Source of the DNA: Candida dubliniensis CD36
Lineage: Eukaryota; Ascomycota; Pichiomycetes; Serinales; Debaryomycetaceae
DNA: 64,000 nt
Assembly (NCBI RefSeq): GCF_000026945.1
Contig: NC_012862.1
Span: forward strand, 1,542,501-1,606,500
Direction: 5' to 3'
How positions within the stretch are numbered: position 1 is the first letter of the stretch; each line of letters begins with the position of its first letter. The notes under the pieces were generated by a model. The model ran no database searches, had not been told where the DNA came from, and saw only the letters and a list, made by a program, of their open reading frames with translations. A program made the position numbers and the translations under genes. Below, piece by piece: positions 19,408 to 28,514 of this stretch.

Positions 19408-21033
19408 ATGGAGGAAAAAGCAAGAGCTGATCATATTTCAATTACTAATTCCAATGAATTAAACTACGATGATAACAGCAATTCCTATAAAACTCAACCA
19501 GAATTAGATGATGAATTATTTAATGCAAAACCTGATCTTTCCTTATCATCAATTTCTGGATATTTTGCCACTAGATTAACCACATTATTAGACTTGCCAT
19601 TATACCATACCCATAAAAAATGGTATGAAGTAATTAATCCTCTACCAGGATTAAAATCAATGAGCAAATCTGATTGGAATTTTTATTGTTTAGGGTTTTT
19701 CGCTTGGGCGTTAGATGCTATGGATTTCTTTTGTGTTTCTGTGGCTGCACCTGAAATTGCCAATACGTTAAATATCAGTGTCACTGATGTTACTTGGGGT
19801 GTCACATTAGTGTTGATGTTAAGATCTGTTGGAGCAGTTATATTTGGTATTGCGTCGGATTATTTTGGTCGTAAATGGACATATATTTCTATTGTTACTT
19901 TATTTGTTGTTGTTGAAGTTGGTACAGGGTTTGTTCAAACTTATCAACAATTCTTGGGTGTAAGGGCAATATTCGGAATATTGATGGGGGCAATGTATCC
20001 CATTGCCATGGTCACAGCTTTAGAAGGTCAACCAATCGCAGCAAGATCAGTGTTGCTGGGATTATTTTTACCTGGGTATTGTTTTGGATATATTATGGCA
20101 ATGGTTTGGTATCGAGCATTTGCTAACACTTATAAAGAAGGTGAAGGTTGGAGATCTTTAATCTGGTTTTCGGGTGGATTATCATTGATTTTAATTGTTT
20201 GGAGATTGTTTACTCCTGAATCTCCAGATTATATTAAAATGAAAATTAAAAAGGAAAAATTCAATCAACAACAAAGACTCAAAGAACAAGAACAAAATGG
20301 TGGTGTGGCCTTAAAGGAGAAAAAATTCTGGCAAAAAATTGATAAATCTATCCTTGTAACTTTTAAAACTGAATGGTTGATTTTCTCATATTTGGTATTA
20401 CTTTATGCTGGATGGAATTTTACTACTCATGGTTCTCAAGATTTGTATGTTACCATGATCACTAAACAATATCATGTGGGACTTGACAAAAAAACTGTCA
20501 TTATTGTTGTATCTAATATTGGTGGTATCATTGGTGGTATCATCATGGGTCAAGCATCAGAATTGTTAGGTCGTCGATTGACCGTAGTCATTAGTATTAT
20601 TTGCGCTGGTGCATTCTTATATCCATCGTTTTTCAACCCCGACAGAAACTGGCCCGCTTATATCTTTTTGAATGCATTTGTATTTGGATCATTTAGTGTT
20701 GGTCCGGCATATCTTTTAGAATTGGTTAATTCTACTCATAGAACTTTATTATCGGGCGTTGCTTATCAATTGGGTAATTTAGTTAGTTCAGCTAGTGCTA
20801 CCATCGAAGCAAAAATTGGAGAAAGGTTTCCGCTTGAAGATCAACCAGGAATGTTTGATTATGGTAAAGTTATGTGTATTTTTTGTGGGGCTATTTTTGC
20901 TTATATGATATTCATTATCTTTTTAGGACCAGAAAGATTCCATAGAGATTTGCAAATTCATGATACTGATGAAATCGAGGAATTACAACAAGATAGTTCT
21001 AGCAACAACGAAAGCGTTAAAGAGAGGGTTTAA
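19408..21033 (+). CDS. JEN1: Monocarboxylate/proton symporter (lactate, pyruvate, acetate)
   Basis: This is a 541-residue major facilitator protein of the SHS/Jen1 family at the plasma membrane. About 12 hydrophobic segments run from GFFAWALDAMDFFCVSV to IFCGAIFAYMIFIIFLG. The signature loop is SDYFGRKWTYIS after TM2-3. The Jen1-specific motif NFTTHGSQDLY, important for substrate recognition, is at about 20413-20445. The cytosolic ends are hydrophilic and hold lysines that could be ubiquitylated. Codon 217 (20056-20058) is CTG at a position where Jen1 relatives have Ser in the S-G-L/I segment, which fits CUG-Ser decoding. The 2.3-kb upstream region suggests extensive regulation, as expected for a glucose-repressed gene. 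Confidence 0.93.
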   Translation: MEEKARADHISITNSNELNYDDNSNSYKTQPELDDELFNAKPDLSLSSISGYFATRLTTLLDLPLYHTHKKWYEVINPLPGLKSMSKSDWNFYCLGFFAWALDAMDFFCVSVAAPEIANTLNISVTDVTWGVTLVLMLRSVGAVIFGIASDYFGRKWTYISIVTLFVVVEVGTGFVQTYQQFLGVRAIFGILMGAMYPIAMVTALEGQPIAARSVLLGLFLPGYCFGYIMAMVWYRAFANTYKEGEGWRSLIWFSGGLSLILIVWRLFTPESPDYIKMKIKKEKFNQQQRLKEQEQNGGVALKEKKFWQKIDKSILVTFKTEWLIFSYLVLLYAGWNFTTHGSQDLYVTMITKQYHVGLDKKTVIIVVSNIGGIIGGIIMGQASELLGRRLTVVISIICAGAFLYPSFFNPDRNWPAYIFLNAFVFGSFSVGPAYLLELVNSTHRTLLSGVAYQLGNLVSSASATIEAKIGERFPLEDQPGMFDYGKVMCIFCGAIFAYMIFIIFLGPERFHRDLQIHDTDEIEELQQDSSSNNESVKERV

Positions 21034-21237
21034 TACAATAAGATTTTATAATTATATAAACGACAAACTATAATTGAATGATGGCATGAATATTCTGCGT
21101 ATTTATTTATTAGTTGATTAAGTAGAATGGAGATTGGTTCAATTTCTCTTCAGCCGCAGCCAACATCCATAATCGGGAATATAACCGTCACTATGAATAT
21201 ATCTTTTGCGGTCGTGTATTGGAGGTAGATTATTGGT

Positions 21238-21244
21238 TGACTCA
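21238..21244. promoter_or_regulatory. Gcn4-type site TGACTCA upstream of LYS9
   Basis: A perfect TGACTCA lies about 250 bases before the LYS9 ATG. Lysine genes are classic targets of general amino-acid control. Confidence 0.6.
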
Positions 21245-21352
21245 TTTTTTTTTTTTCAAGGGCTTTCAGATATAATCGCTTAAACTACCAAATTAGGGAA
21301 GTTAACAGATTGCCGCATGGAAAATAATTTGTTACCCCTACATACCTATCAC

Positions 21353-21358
21353 TGACTC
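21353..21358. promoter_or_regulatory. Second Gcn4-like half match TGACTC
   Basis: TGACTC lies 137-142 bases before the LYS9 ATG. It lacks the last A of the full site, so it is weaker. Confidence 0.4.
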
Positions 21359-21494
21359 TCTCTCTCCAAATTTTCACTTTTAATATTTCTGAAACGTAAA
21401 TCAATCTCCAAAAAAAAATTTCACTTTTTTTGATCTTTCTTTTTCCTTTTCCCCTTTTCCTCTCAATTCAATTTAATTTAATTAAATAATAATA

Positions 21495-22829
21495 ATGGTT
21501 AAGAAAATTCTTTTGTTGGGATCCGGTTTTGTTGCTAAACCAACCGTTGATATCTTATCTGAACAACCAGATATTGAAGTTACTGTTGCTTGCAGAACCT
21601 TATCTAAAGCTAAAGAATTGGCTGGTGATAAAGCGCAAGCCATCTCTCTTGATGTCACTAATGCTGCTCAATTGGATGAGCAAGTAGCTAAACATGATTT
21701 AGTCATCTCATTAATTCCATACACTTATCATGTCAATGTGGTTAAATCCGCCATTAAAAACAAAAAAAATGTTGTCACAACTTCATACATTAACCCTCAA
21801 TTGAAAGCATTAGAGAAAGAAATTAAAGATGCTGGTATCACTGTTATGAACGAAATTGGATTGGATCCAGGTATTGATCATTTATATGCTGTTAAAACTA
21901 TTGAAGAAGTTCATAAAGCTGGTGGTAAAATTGTATCCTTCTTATCTTATTGTGGTGGATTACCAGCACCAGAAAATTCTGATAATCCATTAGGTTATAA
22001 ATTTTCTTGGAGTTCAAGAGGAGTTTTATTGGCTTTAAGAAATCAAGCTAAATATTGGCTCGATGGTAAAGTCATTGATATTTCTAGTGAAGATTTGATG
22101 GCTAGTGCTAAACCATATTTCATTTATCCAGGTTATGCCTTGGTTTGCTATCCAAATAGAGATTCCACTACTTATAAAGAATTATATAATATTCCAGAAG
22201 CTCAAACCGTTATTAGAGGTACTTTGAGATTCCAAGGTTTCCCAGAATTCATTAAAGTTTTCGTTGATCTTGGATTTTTGAAAGACGAACCAATGGAAAT
22301 TTTCTCTAAACCAGGTCCATGGAATAAAGCATTAGCTGAATTAATTGGTGCCAAATCAAGTTCTGAACAAGATATAATTGATAAAATCAATCAATTGACT
22401 AAATTCAAATCTCCAGAAGATCAAGAAAGAATTTTGGCTGGTTTCAGATGGTTAGGATTATTTTCTGAAAATCAAATTACTCCAAGAGGTAATCCATTAG
22501 ATACTTTATGTGCCACTTTAGAAGAATTGATGCAATATGAAAAAGGTGAACGTGATTTGGTCATTTTGCAACATAAATTCGGTATTGAATGGGCTAATGG
22601 TACCAAAGAAACAAGAACTTCTACTTTGGTCGATTACGGTGATCCAAATGGTTATTCTTCAATGGCCAAGTTGGTTGGTGTTCCTTGTGCTGTTGCCACT
22701 AAACAAATCTTGAGCGGTGAATTATCCAAAAAGGGATTGTTGGCTCCAATGAGTTCTGATATTAATGATTCTATCATGAAAGAATTAAAGGATAAATATG
22801 ATATTTATTTAGTTGAAAAAACTATTTAA
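21495..22829 (+). CDS. LYS9: Saccharopine dehydrogenase (NADP+, L-glutamate-forming)
   Basis: Saccharopine reductase joins alpha-aminoadipate semialdehyde and glutamate to make saccharopine, the penultimate step of the fungal lysine pathway. The 444-residue length is that of the family. The Rossmann nucleotide-binding fold opens with KKILLLGSGFVAKPTVDILS at residues 3-22. Next come the conserved LISLIPYTYHVNVVKSAI and NEIGLDPGIDHLYAVKTI segments. SFLSYCGGLPAPENSDNPLGYKFSWS and GTLRFQGFPEF belong to the substrate domain. Codon usage is strongly biased to abundant-tRNA codons, which suggests high expression. The gene converges on DML1, with stops 50 bases apart. Gcn4-type sites lie upstream. 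Confidence 0.96.
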   Translation: MVKKILLLGSGFVAKPTVDILSEQPDIEVTVACRTLSKAKELAGDKAQAISLDVTNAAQLDEQVAKHDLVISLIPYTYHVNVVKSAIKNKKNVVTTSYINPQLKALEKEIKDAGITVMNEIGLDPGIDHLYAVKTIEEVHKAGGKIVSFLSYCGGLPAPENSDNPLGYKFSWSSRGVLLALRNQAKYWLDGKVIDISSEDLMASAKPYFIYPGYALVCYPNRDSTTYKELYNIPEAQTVIRGTLRFQGFPEFIKVFVDLGFLKDEPMEIFSKPGPWNKALAELIGAKSSSEQDIIDKINQLTKFKSPEDQERILAGFRWLGLFSENQITPRGNPLDTLCATLEELMQYEKGERDLVILQHKFGIEWANGTKETRTSTLVDYGDPNGYSSMAKLVGVPCAVATKQILSGELSKKGLLAPMSSDINDSIMKELKDKYDIYLVEKTI

Positions 22830-22878
22830 ATAAAACGTTTATCTGTATATAAATAAATAAATGAATAAACTTACTTGT

Positions 22879-24597
22879 TCATTCATAATATTCATCATCT
22901 GATTCGTAACCATAAGAGTATTCTTGACTTATATTATTCAAATCCTCTAACAATTCTTCTTTATCTTCAATAATATCTAGATATTCACGATGTTGGTTTC
23001 TAACGTTTGCAACTAGTTTTATATATGGTTTTAAATAATGTTTCAATCCATCATTGACATTGAATTCAGTTATCACATTAATAGTATTTGATGACGATGA
23101 TTTTAAAATATCAACAGGGAAAGTTTCAACTTGAAATATATTGTCAATATAAGAATTTATATAATTGTTCACAATCCCATTTTGTCCTTGTTCATCTCTA
23201 AGAATTCCCACATCTTCTGCAGTTGAAGCTGATATACTATTTTGAACGAAATTATGATAAGTATCACTACCAGTATCGATAGTTGCATTCTTTGATATTC
23301 CTAAGTTTAGCTCTCTTTGGGCATCACTGGCCTTTGAACTTTTTCCAAAACTATTAAGATCTTGCAAATTTACTATATCCTTCAAATTAAATTGATTTAC
23401 ATCTGAACCAAATAATTGCTGTTGTTCATGACCGTGATTATTTTCCTTTTGTTTGAATTTGATTTGATTAATGATTTTTTGATTAGGGTTGAGTTTTACT
23501 ATGTCGTTTTGTAAATGGGTCATGTTGATTTGATTCTTAAGTTGATTATTCAATCCCCATATAGAATTAATAAACGTAGCATATAAACTTGATTGATGCC
23601 AATTTGAACTTAGATTAAATTTATCTGTCAATATGGAATAATTATTGTTCAAACCTACATCTTTCAAGCCGTTTAAATTCATCGGGAAAACCAAACTCAG
23701 TTGTTTAGTCAATTCAATAAATGTTTTAATAAATGACAATTTTGATCTGATTGATTGTGTCTTGTCCGATGATGATGTACTGTTCATTAATCCATAAATC
23801 CATAAGTTTAGTTTATCACTACTCGTGTTGTTGAAAAATTCATCAATCAAATCTATTAACATCTCATTAGTAAATCCTCCCCATGCATCATTAAGATTGG
23901 TTAACAATTGTAATCCTTGTAACTTGTCAGTTTTCTCTAGAAAATATCGAAAATTCTCTATCAATTTATTACTATCACCATCACCAAAGCCATGACCATT
24001 ATTGTCATTATTACATGCTTTAAATTCTTCTTGTCCGATATTAAATAAATCATATTTTAAATTATCAAAATTATAATGATATCCCGATTCATGGTTGTTT
24101 TCATTATGAACAAAATTATTGACAGTGGTTAACGACTTGGGATTATATATTAGTTTATTGTAATCAGTCCAATATTTAGTATTGTTAACGTTTAATAACG
24201 AGCCATCAGTTATCCCCTGATCCAATTTCTGTTGGTATTCATTTTTTTCAACTCTTGCTTTTTTCAAATTATACCCTGATTCTAATGAATTGTTTGTTGC
24301 TGATGCTGATGCTGATGCTGTTGTATTGGTAGTTAATAATGATAAATTAAAATCAACGGGTAATGGTTCGTGATACTCGTATTTATTCAATGCCCCTAAT
24401 CCATTTCGTAAATCATAGATCAATGCTCTTGGTGAATAACTGACTGACGTTGATTTATATCGAGTTAGAAATACCTGTAAATCATGATTTGCTTTTGACG
24501 ATGGTTTGTATGATATCAATGATTCTTGGGTGTTGTACAAGTGAGTGACAGTATTATTACAAAGCAGTCCATATGATAAAGTAATTATCTCTCCCAT
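22879..24597 (-). CDS. DML1: Misato/DML1 mitochondrial inheritance protein
   Basis: The protein from the ATG at 24595-24597 is 572 residues and opens with MGEIITLSYGLLCNNTVTHLYNTQ. That is the tubulin-like N-terminal segment of Misato/Dml1 proteins. SPRALIYDLRNGLGALNKY follows, corresponding to the family block where Misato states its 'D-L-x-x-x-L-G-x-L' motif. NLNDAWGGFTNEMLIDLIDEF matches the central Misato helix with conserved WGGF. The frame continues 77 codons upstream without ATG (the first codon is not ATG), and that part is excluded. Dml1 is needed for mitochondrial DNA partition in baker's yeast. The C-terminus is acidic and ends in a Tyr-rich tail. Confidence 0.85.
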   Translation of the reverse strand: MGEIITLSYGLLCNNTVTHLYNTQESLISYKPSSKANHDLQVFLTRYKSTSVSYSPRALIYDLRNGLGALNKYEYHEPLPVDFNLSLLTTNTTASASASATNNSLESGYNLKKARVEKNEYQQKLDQGITDGSLLNVNNTKYWTDYNKLIYNPKSLTTVNNFVHNENNHESGYHYNFDNLKYDLFNIGQEEFKACNNDNNGHGFGDGDSNKLIENFRYFLEKTDKLQGLQLLTNLNDAWGGFTNEMLIDLIDEFFNNTSSDKLNLWIYGLMNSTSSSDKTQSIRSKLSFIKTFIELTKQLSLVFPMNLNGLKDVGLNNNYSILTDKFNLSSNWHQSSLYATFINSIWGLNNQLKNQINMTHLQNDIVKLNPNQKIINQIKFKQKENNHGHEQQQLFGSDVNQFNLKDIVNLQDLNSFGKSSKASDAQRELNLGISKNATIDTGSDTYHNFVQNSISASTAEDVGILRDEQGQNGIVNNYINSYIDNIFQVETFPVDILKSSSSNTINVITEFNVNDGLKHYLKPYIKLVANVRNQHREYLDIIEDKEELLEDLNNISQEYSYGYESDDEYYE

Positions 24598-25656
24598 CTT
24601 TTTGTTGATTATAAGAATATATTCTCTCAGTAAATACCAACTGCTGTGGATATAAAGTTGTGTAACAAATAAAAGACAATCTTTGAGATGAGAAAAGGAT
24701 GTTGATGATCTTGATTTGACAGCTATTTTTTTTTTTTGTTGTTGTCTCTGGTTGTATGGACATACAGTAACCCCAATTAATAAGAGATATAGCTTAGTTC
24801 TTACTTGCAAATATTCATTCACAGCCAAAGAATGATGGTTATGTTACGAAGAGCAATATACCGTAAGATTCATTTTGGTGATCTGAAGCACTGAAAATTG
24901 TAGAAAGATTATTCCATAAGGAATCAATTTTAGTATTTTTTTTGTCACTTCTTTGCCAGTAAAACTCTAAAGGATACTTTTAACCAAAGCACTTGTTTGA
25001 AGCTTTCGAAACGTTTGAAATACAATCTCTATAAGCAAACTATTGTACATTTATCACAAGATCAAAGATTGGCTTAACCATGGTAGCCAGTTTATCGAGA
25101 CAGGATTATTGTTTTGAATGAAGTACTGCTGTTGCAAAACAAAAAAAAAAAAAAAAAAGTGAAAGAATTTGACAAACCAGCACGTGATGTATTTTCATTT
25201 TAAGTCCGTGGAATAAGAAACACAGGAAAGTGATAGATGAGAGTAATCATTCGAGTATTTCAACTACTCCAATTATAACTACTTGGATTAAAGAAAATAG
25301 AAGTATAAGTTCTTCATCGTATATTGATAATAGTACGCGTGTGTTTAAGTTGGAAGATTAAATTCATATTAGGGGGGCAAACTACAACAAATTGTCTCAT
25401 TTGAGGCATTTTTGGTTTTTTTTTTTTTTCCTTTGGTCCAATTGACACGTCTTTTTTTAGAGTTCTTTCCTAGAACAATTCACGCCTTCTTTTTCCAATC
25501 TTTTTATCTTCTGCCACTTTCAATATTGATTAAACAAAAAAACCTAGCAAATAACCCCCCACGAAGTAAAACGGAAATAACAGATACCCTTAACTACATT
25601 CATAGTGCTTAGCCTTTTTTGTAACACGAAATACGTTTTTTAAGCATATCATTACA
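24598..25656. other. Divergent promoter region DML1 / coiled-coil orphan
   Basis: The 1.06 kb contain an 18-base A run at 25141-25158 and T tracts. CACGTG is at 25181-25186 and ACGCGT, an MCB-type box, is at 25335-25340. The short plus-strand frame at 25412-25612 is T-rich and not credible. No gene is seen. Confidence 0.6.
25335..25340. promoter_or_regulatory. MCB-type box ACGCGT
   Basis: A perfect MluI cell-cycle box lies 317 bases before the ATG of the 25657 gene. It is a single copy, so it may be chance. Confidence 0.3.
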
Positions 25657-26769
25657 ATGTCAGACACAGAAGTTATAAACAATTCAGCCACCACCACAGA
25701 TAACCTTGATGACAACAACGCCAGCTCAAGTATAGCTAGAGAAAATAAAACCACAAATCCAACAGACTCTTCATTCATCGAGGATTCCAATAATAATAAC
25801 AACGTCAACAATACAAGTAAACTATCATTACCATCTCCTTCGATTTCTTCAATTTCCTCCCTTGACAGTAATAATTCCACCGAGAAACTTATAAGCAGTC
25901 TAGCTAATAGCAGTATAGATGAGACTAAGACCAACGAAAATGTCAATGAAGATTCAACCTACAAATCAAAATTAATTATCACACAATTAGATCCTGAAAC
26001 ACTAAGTGAATCTGCAAAAAGACAATTACAAAGACAAAATAGAATACCACAATCGTTTCACTCTAAAACCAATTTCTATAACGATTTATCACAAGCTTCA
26101 GTGGATGTGGATCCAACTCCAAGACAAGAATCAGTTGCAGTATCCGTGCAACGACCAGAACAAAATCCAATAGATGGGTCAGGGTCAGAACCAGGAACAA
26201 CAGAAAGCAATGGTTCCATACCATTACCAAAGAAAATCAAGAAATTTACTGTACGTAAAATATCGAACCCAGAATCAATAACATCTCCAACTTCATCACC
26301 TAATATAAACAAAGAGCCACCAAGACAAACAAAGTTTTCACCAACAAATACAAAGTTCAATGTCACTCCCCGTGTTTCTCCTGTAGTTTCGTACTCAGAA
26401 AATAAAAATTCACATCAGCAAGGACAATCACAATCAAGAAAAAGCAGTGTCAATAGTAATGGTGATAGCCAAGAACATAAACACCAACAAGAGTTGCATA
26501 AGTTGCGAAAAATTGAAGAGAAATATGATCAATATGAATTTCGAATTGAAAAAATTGATAAGGAAATTGCTTATTTGAAGAAATTACTACCACCTTATAA
26601 TGTTCAAATTGATTATAACACTAGAGTTAAAATTAATAAAGCAATTGAAAAATTGACTATGAAGAAAGATGAAATTGACAAAAAGAAATATGATTTGGGA
26701 ATTACAATAAGCCGATTATGGAGAAATTTGGGAGATGGGAAAGAGATTTGGGTTCGAAAATTTGATTAA
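25657..26769 (+). CDS. Coiled-coil protein of unknown function
   Basis: I do not recognise this 370-residue protein. The first 270 residues are Ser/Asn/Thr-rich and look disordered. They carry a short basic segment (KKIKKFTVRKIS near residue 190) and several Ser-Pro or Thr-Pro sites that could be CDK or MAPK targets. From about residue 275 a helical domain follows, with LHKLRKIEEKYDQYEFRIEK and IDKEIAYLKKLLPPYNVQID. The protein ends with KKKYDLGITISRLWRNLGDG and IWVRKFD. The conserved-looking C-terminal 95 residues are probably the functional part. It is transcribed away from DML1, and an MCB-type box lies upstream. Confidence 0.75.
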   Translation: MSDTEVINNSATTTDNLDDNNASSSIARENKTTNPTDSSFIEDSNNNNNVNNTSKLSLPSPSISSISSLDSNNSTEKLISSLANSSIDETKTNENVNEDSTYKSKLIITQLDPETLSESAKRQLQRQNRIPQSFHSKTNFYNDLSQASVDVDPTPRQESVAVSVQRPEQNPIDGSGSEPGTTESNGSIPLPKKIKKFTVRKISNPESITSPTSSPNINKEPPRQTKFSPTNTKFNVTPRVSPVVSYSENKNSHQQGQSQSRKSSVNSNGDSQEHKHQQELHKLRKIEEKYDQYEFRIEKIDKEIAYLKKLLPPYNVQIDYNTRVKINKAIEKLTMKKDEIDKKKYDLGITISRLWRNLGDGKEIWVRKFD

Positions 26770-28514
26770 ACTATTTATTTTGAGGTATGTGTATTTATTA
26801 TGTGATTATATGGCTGTAAGGAATAAAAATCATGAACTTGTGCTTTTTTTGTTTTTATGTAATTGGTGTAGCTCACAAGTTGCATCATCACCGGATAGTT
26901 TTAATATTAGTGTTGTTCTCTACGAGTTCGAAAACATGCTTATGGAGAGAACAACTAAGATTGAATATGGGAAGCGTATGGACAGGTTACTTTAAATCTT
27001 TCAACCCATATATACACGCTACCAGCTTCATTTAAATCACCATTGGTCGAGTTTCTGCTTTCAAGATCTGACCAGAGTGTTTTTGCCAATATCTTGTGCA
27101 GAACACCATCTTGAAAAAGACAGCAACCACAAAAAGCGATAAATGAATTTGTGTTGCCACTTCTGGAATGTTAACAATGGTTGACAAATATTGTATTGTC
27201 AAGATCTTATTGTCTCTGCCTGTTCTTTTTTTTTTTTGGGAGCAATTTTTGGTCGTTTGTATTGCCAACTCCGAAGATCTACGCGTACCAAACTTGGACG
27301 CCGGTCACGCGCGCGACTTACTAACTTTTGGACTAGTTTGTCCCACCCCCAACTCCTCAAATTTTTTTTAAATGAATATTATATGTCCAAAGCCAATATG
27401 TATTAGCCAGTTTTTATATACAATTAGTTCTTCGTTGTTGATCTAGAATTGAAATATATCTATTTAGAATGGATTCATGTGTGGGTGTGTGACTTTCTCT
27501 CTTTTGGTTAGTCTTTGTTGTTGCATATGCTCACAACCACCACCGTGCCACTTTCTCCTTGATGACATTGTTATCAATACACAATGTACAACCAAGTAAC
27601 CAACTACGATCTTGCATACAAAAAGCTATCTACTGTAAGACTAGAACAAAATTAAACTTAAAGTTTTGAAAAGAGATTAAAGGAGTGGGAGAAAGAGTGT
27701 ATTACACTATATGTCATTTCAATTTATGATAGATTGCTCCGCATTGAAGCTAACCAAAATGAATTTAGTATTGAACAATTCAAACTTAAAGAGCTATCAT
27801 TAACCAAAAAAAACAAATAAACAAAAGAAATAAACTTATTTGGGGGAGAGTATAATACATTTTTTGTTTTCTTTTACCAAATAAACTCATAACAGAGTTT
27901 ATGATATATGAAGGTATTCTTATAGTTTGTTGTTATTTGTGGTTTATTGTTTTCATTTCTTTTGCTTGTGTTTTAGATTTTTCAAATTTTGCAAATTTCT
28001 TATTACACCAGAAGTTAAAAGAAAAAGAAAACCTCTTCTTGGATGACCTTCACCCACCCACTTCCTTTCACCCTCACCACCACTACCACCATTAGTACCA
28101 CCGCTGCTACACCAATCCCACTAACCCTGCACGATTTTTTCTTCTCCCTCCTCCCTCCCCCCTCTAATTTTTGTGTTTTCAGCCTTTCTGTCGCAACCCA
28201 CGCTCTCACACACTCTCGCACATACACATAAGAGACTCCTTGTTTTTTTTTTCTTTGCTTGTTCTTCTTATAATCACAATAATTAATTAATTTTTATCAA
28301 ACAATTTTTCTTACTTCTCTTTTTTTGCTTTTGTTTTTTGTTTTCTTTTAACTCAATTACAAACCAACTTCAACTTCCAATTATATATATATATACATAT
28401 CTATATCTAAACATTTGCTTCGTTATCATTTTGTTTTCATTGTTGTTAGATTTTACTTACAGGAGTCTTTTTTCTTCCATTTTTTAAAGACAATATTATC
28501 TATCGACACATCTT
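26770..28514. other. Long upstream region of PSK1
   Basis: The 1.75 kb hold no credible gene. They contain ACGCGT at 27281-27286, a CACC/CCACC-rich patch at about 28045-28165 that creates spurious long frames on both strands, and an AT repeat near 28383-28397. T-rich sequence precedes the ATG. Confidence 0.55.

Larger units (their letters stand above)
21034..21494. other. LYS9 promoter region
   Basis: The 461 bases hold two Gcn4-type sites (21238-21244 and 21353-21358), a CT-rich tract and a T/A-rich segment before the ATG. No gene is seen. Confidence 0.6.

Noticed and set aside
24598..24828. 77-codon upstream extension of DML1.
   Set aside because: It has no in-frame ATG, and the family N-terminus begins at MGEIITLSYG.
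28015..28231. Overlapping frames on both strands before PSK1.
   Set aside because: They come from a CCACC/CACC-rich low-complexity patch.
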